Shown: one piece after another, positions 33,255 through 46,316 of the stretch
Layout of the letters: each line of letters starts with the position of its first letter
Position numbering within the stretch: the stretch's first letter is position 1
DNA from: Excoecaria cochinchinensis
Taxonomy: Eukaryota; Streptophyta; Magnoliopsida; Malpighiales; Euphorbiaceae
Assembly: GCA_947683425.1 (NCBI GenBank)
Contig: CANTUQ010000037.1
Location: forward strand, 62,001 to 126,000
DNA: 64,000 bases
Reading direction: 5' to 3'
Position numbers and translations under genes: made by a program
The notes under the pieces: model-generated
Seen by the model: only the letters and a program-made list of their open reading frames with translations
Told to the model about the DNA's origin: nothing
Databases searched by the model: none

Positions 33255-33530
33255 GGCTAACCTAGGCAATTCTTGAAACCAACTCTTTTTCATCAAAATA
33301 GATTGCAAACTCAATTTACACATCCAAAATCACATAACAAACATCTTTTTCAGCCATAGTGGTCTCATAATAATTAATATTTAAGATTTTAAATATCTAA
33401 TGGCATAAATTGCAGGTCATTTGGAGCTAAAACCAAAGAAATATGCCAAAAATGTCCACACTGCTCCAAAGACGCACTAGAAGAATTTAGCTACTATAAC
33501 GGCAATTTTGAGGTCCTTAGAGTCAGAAAT

Positions 33531-34016
33531 AAATTATGGCTATTACTAGGACTTTTGTAGGAAAAAATGTCTCGGTTCTAATCCAAGTAGAATCATGCAA
33601 TTTGAGGTTCTAAAACTCAACACATAATCAAAAACATCACCAAAGGTCATTTTATACCTCTAGGCAGAATTTCCATTTATAACTTAGCAAGCTCTAATTC
33701 GACCAATTCAACACATCCAGCCATCAAATTCAATTCAAAGCATCACAACACATATATATACGCAATTTAGAATATAAATTATGGCTATTACTAGGACTTT
33801 TGTAGGAAAAAATGTCTCGGTTCTAATCCAAGTAGAATCATGCAATTTGAGGTTCTAAAACTCAACATATAATCAAAAAAATCACCAAAGGTCATTTTAT
33901 ACCTCTAGGCAGAATTTCCATTTATAACTTAGCAAGCTCTAATTCGACCAATTCAACACATCCAACCATCAAATTCAATTCAAAGGATCACAACACATAT
34001 ATATACACAATTTAGA
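33531..34016. repeat. Two-copy 243-bp tandem duplication
   Basis: ATAAATTATGGCTATTACTA at 33531 recurs at 33774 and the copies stay aligned to about 34016 with only a few differences. It lies in the promoter-side half of LTR Z2. Confidence 0.9.
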
Positions 34017-34421
34017 ATATGTAATTTATCAATCACACAATTAAAACACATAAATTCTCAAACCTAATTTCCTTAGCTCCTTTTTGCTCACTTTGCACTT
34101 GCTTCTCCTACCTTCTCCTTTCCCTTTGATCTACAAGTCTTCTCCATTTCAATTTTAACTCTAATTACTAGAATTGTAGTTAGAAATCAAAGTCCCAATT
34201 CAAACCATGAGAACAAGAAGAAGAAAACTATGCTAAAATCCTTACCTTTAGCTTGCAAAAGCACGTAAAGAATATTAACCACTTGAAGCATACTTGCCTA
34301 ACACTTTAATTGGTGAATTGTGCAAGTGAACCATGAAGAGAAAGAAACAGAATGCAGAAGTAAACTTCTCTTGAATGGCCGCCAAAATGAGGTGAGAATA
34401 AGCCAAATTCCACCTCCATTA

Positions 34422-34434
34422 CCTTTATATATGC
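34422..34434 (-). promoter_or_regulatory. TATA-like box of LTR Z2
   Basis: Minus-strand GCATATATAAAGG, about 320 bp inside the LTR start. Comparable boxes occur on the minus strand at 37898-37906 (X1) and 41291-41300 (X2), and on the plus strand at 42716-42726 and 50140-50146. Position within each LTR suggests core promoters. The transcription start is not known. Confidence 0.5.
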
Positions 34435-34750
34435 ATGTAATGCTTTAGGTGGATTTGCCTTCTCTTGACACTTATTTCCCACTGTCACACACTTACACTT
34501 AATTAATCCATTCTTTAATTAATTAATCGCCCATTAACTTTAATTAATCTGTCTTTATTAGTTAATCATAAAAATATCCATTTAGTCACTTAACTAATTT
34601 CTTTTATACAATTAAGTCCTTCTTGAATTTTCTATTAAATCCAATTAATTTCTTGACACATAAACTTAACCACTTTCACAACTTAGGCTACTCTCGTACC
34701 CTAAAAGTATATAATATGACTAGGGTACAAGTCGAGACCTGACTTTAACA

Positions 34751-37700
34751 ATGTATTATTATTATTATTATTACTAACATTAACATGTATTAGTAACCTT
34801 CTTATCATTTGATATTACTATACTAAATTTGCATATACAATATCTTAAAAGCATTAGGTTCCTTAATTTACATTTATATCGTTTAGCTCACACTAATATT
34901 ATTCATACTCATTTCTATTACTTTCACAATTTTTATTATTTAAGTAAACTTTATTTATTCTTTCATCTTATCTATTATGCAAAAATTTTATATTAATGTC
35001 TCCCTTAAATAATTTTCAATACTCCCTTAACATTACATTAGCATTTTCTTGTTAATTCATTAACATTACCATTATTTATTTTCTTACATGAATATTATGT
35101 TTATTTACAATCTTAATATAAACTTTATTATTATCATTAGTATTCTGATCGCTATTGACACTAATGTTTGCATTAATATTGCTCTTGCTATAACTATTAT
35201 TGATATTATCATTATTATCTTTACATACTTGTTACTACACTCATTATTTATTAAATACACTTAATTTTTCCAATTTCATTTAACATCATATAAGCTTAAA
35301 TTTCCTTTTAATCTTTTATTGAACAATAACATTATTAATTTGCAATTTAGTACTTATACTTTCATTTATTTACGGTTATATTCTTATTAGTTTATTAATT
35401 ACCACTTTGCCATTACATGATCATTTTCTTTCACACTTAATTCATTCTTTAATGTATAATATTACTATTTCATCTTTACATTTCACATTTGTACTTAATT
35501 ACACCGTAAACTTTTATTTCGTCATTTCTCCCCATACTTTACCACACAACTAACAATCTTTCTTAACAATTACACTTTGGTCCTTAATATTATTTTAAAT
35601 TACGATTTTACCTTTCATTTTCACTATATTTATAAATGTGCCATATCTTATCTATTCCCACACTAAATTTATTACTTTGCCTTGTAAAATTTCTATTTGG
35701 TCACTTCATATTGTTTTTATGTTAAATTATTTTTTTTAATCCTCATATTACTATCATATTACTTAATTTACCATTTAGTCACTTATTTCTTCATTTTTAC
35801 CATTTATCTCATTGTTTTTACATGATTACCATTTTACACTTATTTCCTTTACATCTTTTGCAATTTAGTCTCTTTTCATTCCATTTTCCCTTATCAACAC
35901 TTTATTCATTTATTTTAATTCAATGTTTTTATTATTTTGCCCCTAGTATCAATCTGGTAGAAATTTCCGAACTGGATACACGGGATGTGGACCCCACAAG
36001 TCCATTACACTTTAGAGTGACCCCAAATGATGATCCATACACTTTCACTGCAATTCACTTTAACACTTTATCACTTTTTCACTTTAGTAGACCGTCATTG
36101 GCATACTCAAGCGAGTCGCCATGACTCGCACCGCGGTATGGTGTCCCTATGGCTAGCCAACTATATCCTGAGCTAGATTTGACCACCAGACTACTACTAA
36201 GTGCAAAGTATACTTTTCATTTTATATTTATTCATTAATTCACTTATATATTCAATTCTTACAATATTTATCATTCAATTTGCACTATATATAATCATAC
36301 ATTTTCCATATACATACCATGTCCTTTCTGTTAGCACTTGCATTACCAATCATAATTCCCTTTTTTAAAAAACTTTAACACACATTTATTCTCATGTATA
36401 TACATATACATTTCTATTTACAGTTACACTTGTCATCAGTGTTATTCCATATTATATTATCAATATCATACTATATTACATTTCAATATCAATTAACATA
36501 ATTCATAATTAAGTTAGTAATTTACATAAAAGTCTTTTTTACTTTATTAACATACTATATTTTATTTCTTTTTCTATTCATTTCAATTTTTGATATTACT
36601 AATTATTTATTTTCCTTAATTACACTATCATTTCCCTTTAATTACACATATTCAATACTATTCACTTTAGACGTAATATATGTCTATACTAAAATTTATC
36701 CAATTAAATTCTAAGCCTCCAATGAGTTATTATACACTAAATTTTAATATCTATATTCATTCTAAAATATTATATTTATTAAATTATCAAGCTAATCCAT
36801 TAATTACCTAATTATTTCATTTGGCCAACATACTTTATATCTACCTTTAATTCTTTTTCCTCCATTCCACTTCTATACCAATTATCATTTATCTTTTTCT
36901 CCATTTGTACTATTACCTTAATTAAAAACATCATATTCCATTAATTTCACTTAAAACATAATACAATACTAACCTAAATTATGTCCAATTGAGCTCTAAA
37001 AATTTCCAATTAATTTATGTACCTTCCATTTTATCTCCCTATTCATTTCCTATGATTACTTTCATTAAATTAGAAAAATACACATTAATACCCTAAGATT
37101 AAGCATTCGGCCAAGTTATCAATTTTACTTCTAAATTTATTCTTTCTTTATTAATCATTAATTCCATTATTTCACACATTAAATAACATATTTCTATAAC
37201 TATCTCACATTAGTCACTAAAATATACCATGATATACCCTAATATACCATTTGGCCTCACTTAAGGATTTTATACCAAGTTGATTCTTTTTATTTTACTA
37301 ACTAAATCTTCATTTTTAAACCCTATTAACATGCTTACACACTTAATTTTAATTTACCATACAAAAATCACACAATTACATATTAAACATACACTAGATC
37401 AACACAACAACATTGGAAAAAGAGGGATGTTGTATCCACTAACCTCAATTTCTTGTTCTCTACTCCTAAATCTTCATTTTTCTTGCCTTAGTTCTTTGAA
37501 ACCACCTTCCTCCATTAACCTTCTTAAAGTGGCCGAATATGTATACCAATAAAGCCACCATTAATTTGCTTCCTTAATTCAATATGACAACATAAATATA
37601 CCCTACAAACCCTAAATTACCTATTTGAACCCTTGAATTAAATTAAAACTTCAAAATCACTTACTTGATTTTTGATACATATTCTTTCATTCTTGATTTC

Positions 37701-38537
37701 TATCCAATATTCCACTTTAAATGAGCTCTAGAGATGCTTATAACTGAGAAGAGGGGTTGAATTTAACTTGGAAAGGTTTGATTTGAAGGGATTAGTGGAA
37801 GAGAAAATGAAGAAACCATGGAGACGAAGAGAAAACACTTTGGCCAACATTAGAGGGAGTAAGAAAGGGGAAAATTTTGGAGGGCTAATATTTTCAGCCT
37901 TATATAGGTCCCTTAGATGAATCTAGAATTGCTCCAACCAATTGGGCCAACCCAAAAGCCCAATTGGTTAAATAATGATTATTTTGGCCAAATTTTATCC
38001 TATCACTTTCCAAGCTCAAATCCTCATAAAAATGCTTCCATTATTCTCAAAATATATTCATTAGGCTTCACAAATATTTTTGGATCAATCAAAAACCATT
38101 TCTTAGTCCGGTAATTATTTACCAGTCCAATAACTCAATTTTTAGTGTCACCGTAAAGTAAATTTTTCTTTACCATATGATTTTACTCATTAATATGAGG
38201 GCACCCATATTTTTGGATTATTTTTTAGAGGTCCTTAGCATCATTTATGGTCCGATCAAATTTGGTCAAAACTGGTGAAATCGGATTAAGGCTGTCTGCC
38301 AACGACAGAAGCCTAAAATCGAATTTTTTTTACTTCTTTTTGCCTTTTCAAGGCATATTTAACCTTTATTTGATCCCAAATTTCACCCTTAGACTCCTGC
38401 TGACATACTCTTTCCAATGGTCCAATAAAATATTTTTAAATTCTGAAAAGTATTATTCACCCCGGTGTCACTATTTATGGCCCGAAAATTGCTATTCATG
38501 AAAGTAACCATTTTGGGCCATTATAGTACGGGTAAAG
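34751..38537 (-). mobile_element. AT-rich Tekay-type LTR X1 (partial)
   Basis: Aligned with X2 over the CTAGTATNAAT...GCAGAAAT segment (35944), the GACCCCAAATGATGATCC segment, the stem-loop GCGAGTC...GACTCGC (36111-36129), CTAGCCAACTATAT and the 5' block CCAATTGGGCC (37930). It starts in a TTA repeat at the edge of Z2 and ends near 38537 against the start of X2. Very low GC; short ORFs are not conserved between copies. A TATA-like CCTTATATA (37898-37906) lies near its 5' end. Confidence 0.65.
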
Positions 38538-39341
38538 TGTAACACCCTTATAAAACTTTTACTTAACGTTTGTATCACTAATATACTGTGCGATTACCAT
38601 GATTGTTTGAAATTTAAATGAAATTCCTTAATGTAACGTAAGCATAATTTTTTTTCTTCTATATTTTAAACTTTAACTTGGCCAATTCCATTTCAAGTAA
38701 CCATGTTATGCCTATATAGTTTGTTTATACCATATTCATAAGAAATTCTTGCCATTGACCTATAACACTCTAGTTTACTATTCATTTCGTAAAAATTTCG
38801 GCAGTATGATGGTTATAACTTTAATCTACCCTTCCTGCAAATCAAACAATCCACAGCCCTCACAGGGGCACAACATCAATATAATCCACAGTATACTAAT
38901 ATTACAGTTACACATGCCAAACCATTATTTACTATCTCATGTCATCCATAATGTTAAATAAAGTCTATATAAACGCCATAAATTACATATCCATAAATCC
39001 ATATCATTACATATACATGCCATAGTCTTTACATACAAAATACTCAATCATTTTAAGCGTATCCAACTCAACACCCAAAGAGTGGTATGCTTGCTCCGTG
39101 GTCCTAATATGTACCTACACGCAATCAACATAAACTATGTGCTGAGCATTAAATATGCTTAGTGGCGGTTACAAATTCAAAGATTTTCACTATCCTAAAG
39201 TTTTATACACACATGTATACCATTTATTCACTTAAGTCATTAAATCTATACTTGGAAATTTTCTATTATATTCATATCTTAATTTCTTAATTTCATAATC
39301 TAATCTAATATTAACCATAAATAATCACTCACTAACTATTC

Positions 39342-39386
<45 letters not shown>

Positions 39387-41896
39387 GTTGAATTTTCTTT
39401 AATCATTTAATTACTTATTTAAATCTGACATTATCACTCAATTACACTTTAATACTCAATTTTCCATTATAATAACCAAATTACAATTTAGTCCCTAAAT
39501 TCTATCAAATTACAATCTTGCCCTTCTTTTTACTCTTAATTACATAAATGCCACTAATTAACTTAATTTTCTCATTTAATTAATTATTTGACTTATAAAT
39601 TACCAATTAGTCCTCTAATTACTATTTTCACATTAAATTATATTTTAGTCCTTAAACTATGGTTATATCCCTTATTTTACCAATTTATTTATATTTTGTT
39701 TTGTTTAGTCTTATTAACTATTTTATTTATATTATTACCATTTAATCCCTAAATTTTTTTAAATTAATATGATTTAGTCGTTTTCCATTCTTTTTCTTAT
39801 ACTAACTCTTATTTGCTCAATTTTATTCATTTATACCCTTTTTTCCCTAGTATTAATCGGCAGAAATCTTCGAACTAGATACTCGGGACGTGAACCTCAA
39901 AGATCCATAATATTTTAAAGTGACCCCGAAGGACCACCCATACATTTACATTTCATTGCATTTACATTTTGACACTTTAACATTCATTCATTTAGTATAC
40001 CGTCATTGGCCTACATTAAGTGAGTCGTCATGACTCACACCGCAGTATAGGTGTCTGTATAACTAGCCAACTATATTCTGAACTAAATTTGATCACCAGA
40101 CTACTACTAAGGGGAAATAAAAGATACCATTACTTCAATTTCCATTATATACTCAAATTAAAATAAATTATATTATTTATTAAATATGGCATACCATTTA
40201 GCTAACAAGTAAATTCTCACATAATTCATTCCTTTCTTACTAAAACCTTTTCATTCCATTACTTAATTAATTTTAACCTCACTCATGCCATAATTTCATT
40301 AATATACCACATATATCATAATTTCCAATATAAACATAATGCATTTTTATGCTCTAAAATATTCAAAATTTTTCAATTAATTCCAAATAAATTACCATAC
40401 ACTCAGTTCACCTTATATATTCATTTCATAACATTATACTTAACAAATTTCCAACTTACACTATAAACATCCCATGATTACCATTCGACCAAAGGCACAT
40501 CTTCTTACTCTATTTTATTTTTCACTCAATTATTATTCATTTGACTAGATTACACCGAAATTAACATGTTTATACACTTAACTTACATTAAATCACAACA
40601 TTTACTTAGATTAACCCTAATAAACCATTCAGCCTCAACTATAACATCAATATCCACCTTATTTCTTCTTGTTTTAAGCATTCAAATCTTTGTTTCTAAC
40701 ATCCTTAAACTTGTCCATAAGGTTTATTTCAATGAAACACACATTTATCACATACATACCATTTAAACATAACCTAAATTCAATCTAAATCAATGGAAAT
40801 AGATGCATTTTGAAACCACTAATCTCAAATTCTTATTCTACTCTTCTTGAATTTACTTTTCCTTGCCTTTCCCTTTGGAAAGCTTTCTCTTTCCTTGTTC
40901 CCTAATGGTGATCGTATACATTCATTAAGATTCCATCAGAACCTTACTTCCTTTTTACAATATAATTACACAAACATGTTCTACATATCTAATCTACCTA
41001 TTTGAACCTTCAAACCAATTTAAAAACATATATTTCTCTTACCTCAAATTTGAGCCCTAACTTTGAATACTTGATTTTTCCCACTTCAAACACTTTAAAT
41101 GGACTTTAAAGGCTGTTATTAGATTTTAGAGGAGCTGAAATTTACATGGGAGGCTTGGATTTAGGGAGAAATTTGAAGAGAGAAGAAGAAATTTGGTGGA
41201 GAGTAAGAGAAAAAGAATTCAGCCAAGATGAATAAGGGAAAGGCTGCTGTATTTTTGCAGAATTCTCTAGAGGAATCTGATTTTTCCATCTTATATAAGG
41301 GTCTAAATGGGTTGGGGTTGGTCCAACCAAAGTGGTCCAATCATTTTAAGCTTATTTTCCATATTATGGCCCAGTAAGCAACTCTAAATTATTTTCTCAC
41401 TTCCCAAGTTCAATTTCTCCCAAAATCAATTTCATAAATCTTAAAATATATAATTAAGCCTCTAAAAAAATTTTCAGCTAAATCAGAGTCCATTTTTGAT
41501 CTGATTCACTCAAACAGGTCCAATTAGACAATTTACCGTAAAATTTATTTTCCACTGTTAAAATTTTTTAAATATTATTCTAAGTCTATCCATGCCCTTA
41601 AAATAATTTTTGAAGGTTACTTGCTATTTTTAAAAGGCCGGTCAAACTTTAGTCAAATCGGGTACTATTTAAAATGGGTCGGGGCTTTTTCTTATTTTCG
41701 ACTTTTGTGGACATATTTGACCTCATTTTCACTCCAAATTTTACCTTCGAAATCCTTGTGACTAATATTTTTTGAAGGTCAAATAAAATATTTTTCGCCT
41801 CTGGATGTAAATTCTATCGCCGGGTGCACTATTCACTGTCGAAAAATATTATTCACAGCTAACCCGGTATTTCATCATTACACAAGGGGTGTTACA
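38538..41896 (-). mobile_element. AT-rich Tekay-type LTR X2
   Basis: Bounded by TGTAACACCC and GGGGTGTTACA on the plus strand, 3359 bp. It contains the GAGCAT...ATGCTTA stem-loop (39143-39162), a TTA repeat of about 45 bp near 39345, the hairpin GTGAGTC...GACTCAC (40020-40038) and a TATA-like box (41291-41300). Flanking pentamers TAAAG and CCAGC do not match, so the insertion has been altered or joined to X1. No internal region is attached: it looks like a solo LTR. Confidence 0.75.
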
Positions 41897-42426
41897 CCAG
41901 CCCTTAAACTTGTAAAGGCAACAATAACCTTCTTTCCAATACTATCAGTCCTTTTACCCAAATCTCTATGGTTGAGAGTAGTTAGGGTGGCTGCGAGCTT
42001 GGCTTTTATAATTTCTTTCATGAGGTCAACTAGCCTTTTGCCCATTGATTGCAAATGCTCTAACCCTTCTACCTTTCCTACTTGCTCTAGCAACCATACT
42101 GAAGCTCTATCTTATGTGTCCCTTAGGTGTGAACTTAAGCCTAACTCTAAATCATATTAACGCTTTACTTTTCAGGGCTTGCCTCACCGTTAGATCTTCA
42201 TCCTTTTCAGGCATAAAGGAATACTCTAATGCTGGCCTCTTGTCTCTTCCTTGCTCAACTAATGAAATAAGTGGCACCTTATCCCCAAGCTTAATAACAT
42301 GTAGAGGTACTGTAGCCACGACTGCAGAAGCCTCCCTGACCATGGCCGATTCAATTTGGTTAACAATGGGTATTATAAGCTGTAAGGCCTCCAAACACAC
42401 CCTAGTAGCATTAGTTCATATTAGGG
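41897..42426 (-). pseudogene. Tat/Ogre element 2 gag, downstream fragment
   Basis: Minus-strand blocks read MCLEALQLIIPIVNQIESAM, KLGDKVPLISLVEQGRDKRP and, in another frame, LEQVGKVEGLEHLQSMGKRL. Composition and position suggest the continuation of the gag begun at 45205, cut by the LTR 42427-44967 and truncated by X2 on the left. No zinc knuckle or catalytic motif is visible. Assignment to gag is inference. Confidence 0.45.
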
Positions 42427-44967
42427 TGTAATGTTAGCCTATTATGTATGAATTGGTGATGGGTGTGTCGATAGGACATAACCGTTATTGATTCAAAAGA
42501 TTTGGCAAGCGCAGCGATTTAACCATTTATTAAATAATGAATTAAAGCATAAATGAATGTAAGATTAGGGGTTAAATTAAAATGAAGATTAATGAAAAGC
42601 TAAATATGGGATTTCAAATAAGAGGTGGGGCCAAAATAAAAATATAGGAAAATATCAAAACCTAGCCAATGAAATCATGACATCTTGAAGCTCTAGAGAG
42701 ATGTAAAGTGGAGGGCTATATAAATGCTTTGGCCGGCCATTTGAAGAGGGAAATTTGCAGAAATTTCTTCTCTCTTTTTATATGAAAATCTACTTACAAA
42801 ATGACTCTCAATATTGTTAAAATTAAGAAGTAGTTTGTGGTGCAACTCAAGTAATAAAGGGGTAAGTTTTATTTGTATTCTTTTCATCTTCTACTCTACT
42901 TGTAAGAGGGTGGAAATGTAAATTTGAATGATATGCTAACATGACTTTTATTATGGTTTGGTGGGGGATTTTAGCAAGAAAGCTAAAGGAAAAGAGAAGG
43001 TGCAAAAAAGTGGAGCATAAAGAAGCAAGTTGGAGCACATAAAAGGTTTGGAAACTTATAATTTTATGTAGGTGTTAATTTTAGATATGCATGATATGTG
43101 TGTAATTAGATGTGTTTATGTTGATATAATGTGCAAATGATGACATATTGAATGGGAATTTGTGGATGTGCATAAAAGTGCTGTGGGACATAATTCGATC
43201 TACAAATCTCTACATTGGATGATTTTAGTTGCATTTGAACCGTAAATTTCATAATAACAAATGTTGTAGAAATGACTATGAGCAAATTTTGGCTCTAAGT
43301 ACCTTAAAACTAGACAAAACTGAAGAGGTTCTATTCTGGCTGGGTCAATGGAGCAGTGTGTGCTTCTAAAGCAATAACTCCCAGGATATATCTCAAAATG
43401 ATATGAAATTTTACAAGTAGAAATTTAAGACATATGGGAAAAAAGTGTAGAGGACTATTTTTGCTAAAAAAGTTATTTAATAGCTTACAATTGCTTCCCA
43501 AGTTGGAGGTTAGTATCTGCCCTATGTGCAGATCCAGCCTACTGTCATGACTCATGATGGAGAGCTTTTATCAGGACTCGTGACACCCCCAATTTTTTCT
43601 CCTTTTGTTCTTTAGTTACCATTCTTTATTCTAGAGCACTTGAATGCACTTTTAAAGCAAGAATTAGGCTAGAGAGAACATATATAGCATCAAAAGTAAG
43701 ACGGAAACAACTAAGAATGAGATGAAACAATCAAGAGTGATTATAACATAATTACATTAGGACTTTAAATGTAGAGATTTCATGAAATTTAAATTGAATT
43801 TGTGTCATAGAGCACATAAAAATTAACATTATGTGTGTGTCTCATTGAGGTGACATGAATTTCGGATGATATATGATTGAATCATGATGAAATGCTTATA
43901 GTGTTCATGAATTACATGAAAATATTAGTGATATGCATATAGCATGTTTTTGATGCATGTTTCTAAACTTGTGTAATTAATATGTGAACATAGTTGAGTG
44001 TACATTGATTTAATGGAATAAATGAGTGTATGTTATGTATAGTAAATTAGTGAATAAAGTCTCTACCCTATGCCTGAATTATACATAGTCGTGGCTAGAT
44101 AGACATGCCTATAAGGAATAATGTTTATAACTGCTAGTGATGACACCGCATTGGTGCATAGTGTTTTGATACCTTTTCGGTATCCAATGTAAGTGTCTTA
44201 GTGGTTGGTACTGCTTATTCAGTATCCAGTGTTTGATACCATATTTGGTATTCGTGCTTCCATTATCCACCATTGATGAGGATTTAGGCTATATAAGGGT
44301 TTTAAGTGTTATGGAAACTATAAGTGTATGCTAATGAGATGATTGTGTATTAATAGATTGTTAATATAAGAATGCATGTCAAAGTTAACTATAACGCCTA
44401 TGTTTAGCGATGCATGTTTATTAACAAAATGAAGTGAGTATGATTGATTACTTAATTGCCCTAAGAAGTATTTTATTTATTTATTTTATATATTTTGCTT
44501 TTGGGACTTCGTTTAGAAGTCAGCTTTCTTTATATGTTTCCCACTGAGCCATTGCTCAGCACGAGTGTTTGTTCCCTCGTAGGTACGTTGATATAAAACT
44601 TAAGGTGCTTGGAGTTAACATATACAGGCCACTAAGGGGAAGGTCAAGTCCACTTTTGGTATAATATTTTGAATGTATAGTTAGTGTAATGATATGTAAT
44701 GTTGTAAAATATCTTTTATAATGTAATGGTATGTTTGTAAAGGACTTTTAATTATATGGATAATTATACCATATAAGCAATTGTATTTATAGTTTGGCAA
44801 AAATAATTTCAAATGGGGTAAAAACATGTATATAACCATAATATAAAGGAGCTTATGAATGTTACATTATAATAATTAACTCGATTTTAATATAAACCCC
44901 TAGTAGGCAACCGCGTATTAAGAGTGCTAATCTCCCTTATCCTTCTAGAGGATATATGCGTGTTATA
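42427..44967 (+). mobile_element. Solo Tekay-type LTR inside Tat/Ogre gag
   Basis: About 2.54 kb between two pieces of gag-like sequence. It has a TATA box (CTATATAAATG, 42716-42726), a degenerate TAGGCATGCCTA copy (44099-44112), GATACC...GGTATC-type short hairpins (44166-44250), TTATCCACCA near 44266 and CTGAGC...GCTCAG (44544-44559) followed by CCCTCGTAGGTACG. Ends are degenerate: TGTAATG on the left, GTGTTATA on the right. No clear target duplication was found. A weak word pair TCATGACTCATGA / GACTCGTGAC is near 43543-43583. Confidence 0.65.
42716..42726 (+). promoter_or_regulatory. TATA box of the LTR at 42427-44967
   Basis: CTATATAAATG about 290 bp from the LTR start, on the coding strand of the element, followed by a GC-rich GGCCGGCC. 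A good match to plant core promoters. Confidence 0.55.
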
Positions 44968-45205
44968 TAAGCTATACTTCAAGAGCAAGTGCCATGGCAA
45001 CAATCCTTTCATTAATCATGGCTGTAATTCTTTTTTTAAAATCCTTAAATCTCTTATCTAACTCATGAGAGTCAGAAACATTAGCAGGCTGCATTGGACC
45101 AAACATCTTTCCCCTTTCTGCTAGCCATGGCAACTGTTTTAAAATCCTGTTCGTAGTGTCGCTTGTACTTGAACCCAAAACTGGCTCTAAACTCTGCTCT
45201 GACAT
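44968..45205 (-). pseudogene. Tat/Ogre element 2 gag N-terminus
   Basis: ATG at 45205 opens MSEQSLEPVLGSSTSDTTNR, then LPWLAERGKMFGPMQPANVS and a basic, helix-prone tail ending MALALEV and a stop at 44972. Position (beyond a leader, primer-like site and LTR) makes it the gag start. It is different in sequence from the gag of element 1. The rest is displaced to 41897-42426 by an LTR insertion. Confidence 0.6.
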
Positions 45206-46297
45206 ACTAGATTCTGATTTCTGCTAGACAAAAGGCTCTAATAAAATGATTGCCAGGATCCCTAAACTACCTAGGAAAATGGTCTACGATGATTGAAAAA
45301 TCAAGGGGTTAGAATGATGCATATGAAAAATTATATGCACAAAATAAGATGCACGTGTAAAAGATTATATAGACAAAATAAGATATACACCTTCCATTGT
45401 ATAGTGAAAATTATATGCATAGAATATACATGTTTTATTATTCATCGAATGGTAAAAACAATTATACACAAATTCAGATGTATTTGTTTTATTATTCATC
45501 GAATGGTAAAAATAATTATACACAAAATGACAGGTATATGTTTTATTATTATTGTTTTAAAATTAAGTAAATTTTTTCATGTATGAAAAATGTGTGAGTA
45601 GCACAAACAAACACATCCAAGAGAAAAGAAAATCCTCCCAATCTTATTACTCCTACATAGGAGGTCATGCAGTCTCTTTTCGAGGTGAGCTTAGTCCAGG
45701 TCAACAGGGAACCCAATGGACATGTATGGTGCATGGTGGAAAGCCAACAACATAAACTCTCTTTATTTAAAGCACGTGTAAATGAATTTTGGCCATTGCG
45801 TATTCAAACATTTCAAATGAATTAGAATGGGCCCATTGAGGCATGAAAGCCCTTGATGAATGACCATTTAATTTAATTGAATTTATCTAACACTTAACGA
45901 CTCACATAACAAGCAAAGTATTATGGTGCAAATTACCTAGGGGAAGTATCTATTGTCATTACATGGGCTTATTGGTCTGGTGATGAAATTTTAGGGCTAC
46001 CCAAGCATGATCTCTGCCAATAGGTCTAGCTCATCACGAGCCTAACAACAAATCAAGTCATCATTCAATATACCAAATGGTACAAGGATTGGGCTAGTGA
46101 TTATCCTTAATACTTTCCTATATTGAGTGAACGTGGGGTCATGCTTTGGAGATGGCTGGGGTAAAAAAGGATGCCTAACATAATTCTAAGGCCCTAGCAT
46201 ACTTTAATGAATCTTATTTTTGAAAAGCGATATAATTTTAATTTTAAAACATTTATATTAAATTTAACCAAGGTACTTTAGGAGCAAGGTCTCACAG
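45206..46297 (-). other. Leader of Tat/Ogre element 2
   Basis: Homologous to the leader of element 1 (2765-3670), with shared blocks near 45650-45800. A 54-bp tandem repeat (45431-45550, about 2.2 copies starting TGTTTTATTATTCATCGAA) produces the plus-strand ORF seen here, which is not a gene. Confidence 0.6.
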
Positions 46298-46315
46298 TCC
46301 CCAGTGGAATTACCA
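46298..46315 (-). promoter_or_regulatory. Mutated tRNA-Arg-type primer-binding site, element 2
   Basis: Minus-strand TGGTAATTCCACTGGGGA, compared with TGGCGACTCCACTGGGAA in element 1. Three substitutions lie in the first eight bases, so it is probably defunct. Confidence 0.6.
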
Positions 46316-46316
46316 C

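Larger units (their letters stand above)
31979..34750 (-). mobile_element. 5' LTR Z2, Tekay-type
   Basis: The LTR runs on the minus strand from about 34750 (TGTTAAAGTC) to 31979 (ending in TTTTTACA), about 2.77 kb. It holds a TATA-like TATATAAAGG (34422-34430), a 243-bp tandem duplication, the GAGGGAC array (33081-33254), ATAGGCATGTCTAT (32758-32771) and the TTAAGCAT...ATGCTTA stem-loop (32323-32341). Its first 1.4 kb matches Z1 and includes the unoccupied Athila target. The 5' boundary is less certain than the 3' one. Confidence 0.75.

Noticed and set aside
45293..45586. Plus-strand ORF of 97 codons with internal repeats
   Set aside because: A 54-bp tandem repeat in the leader of Tat/Ogre element 2 with length a multiple of three; antisense to the element.
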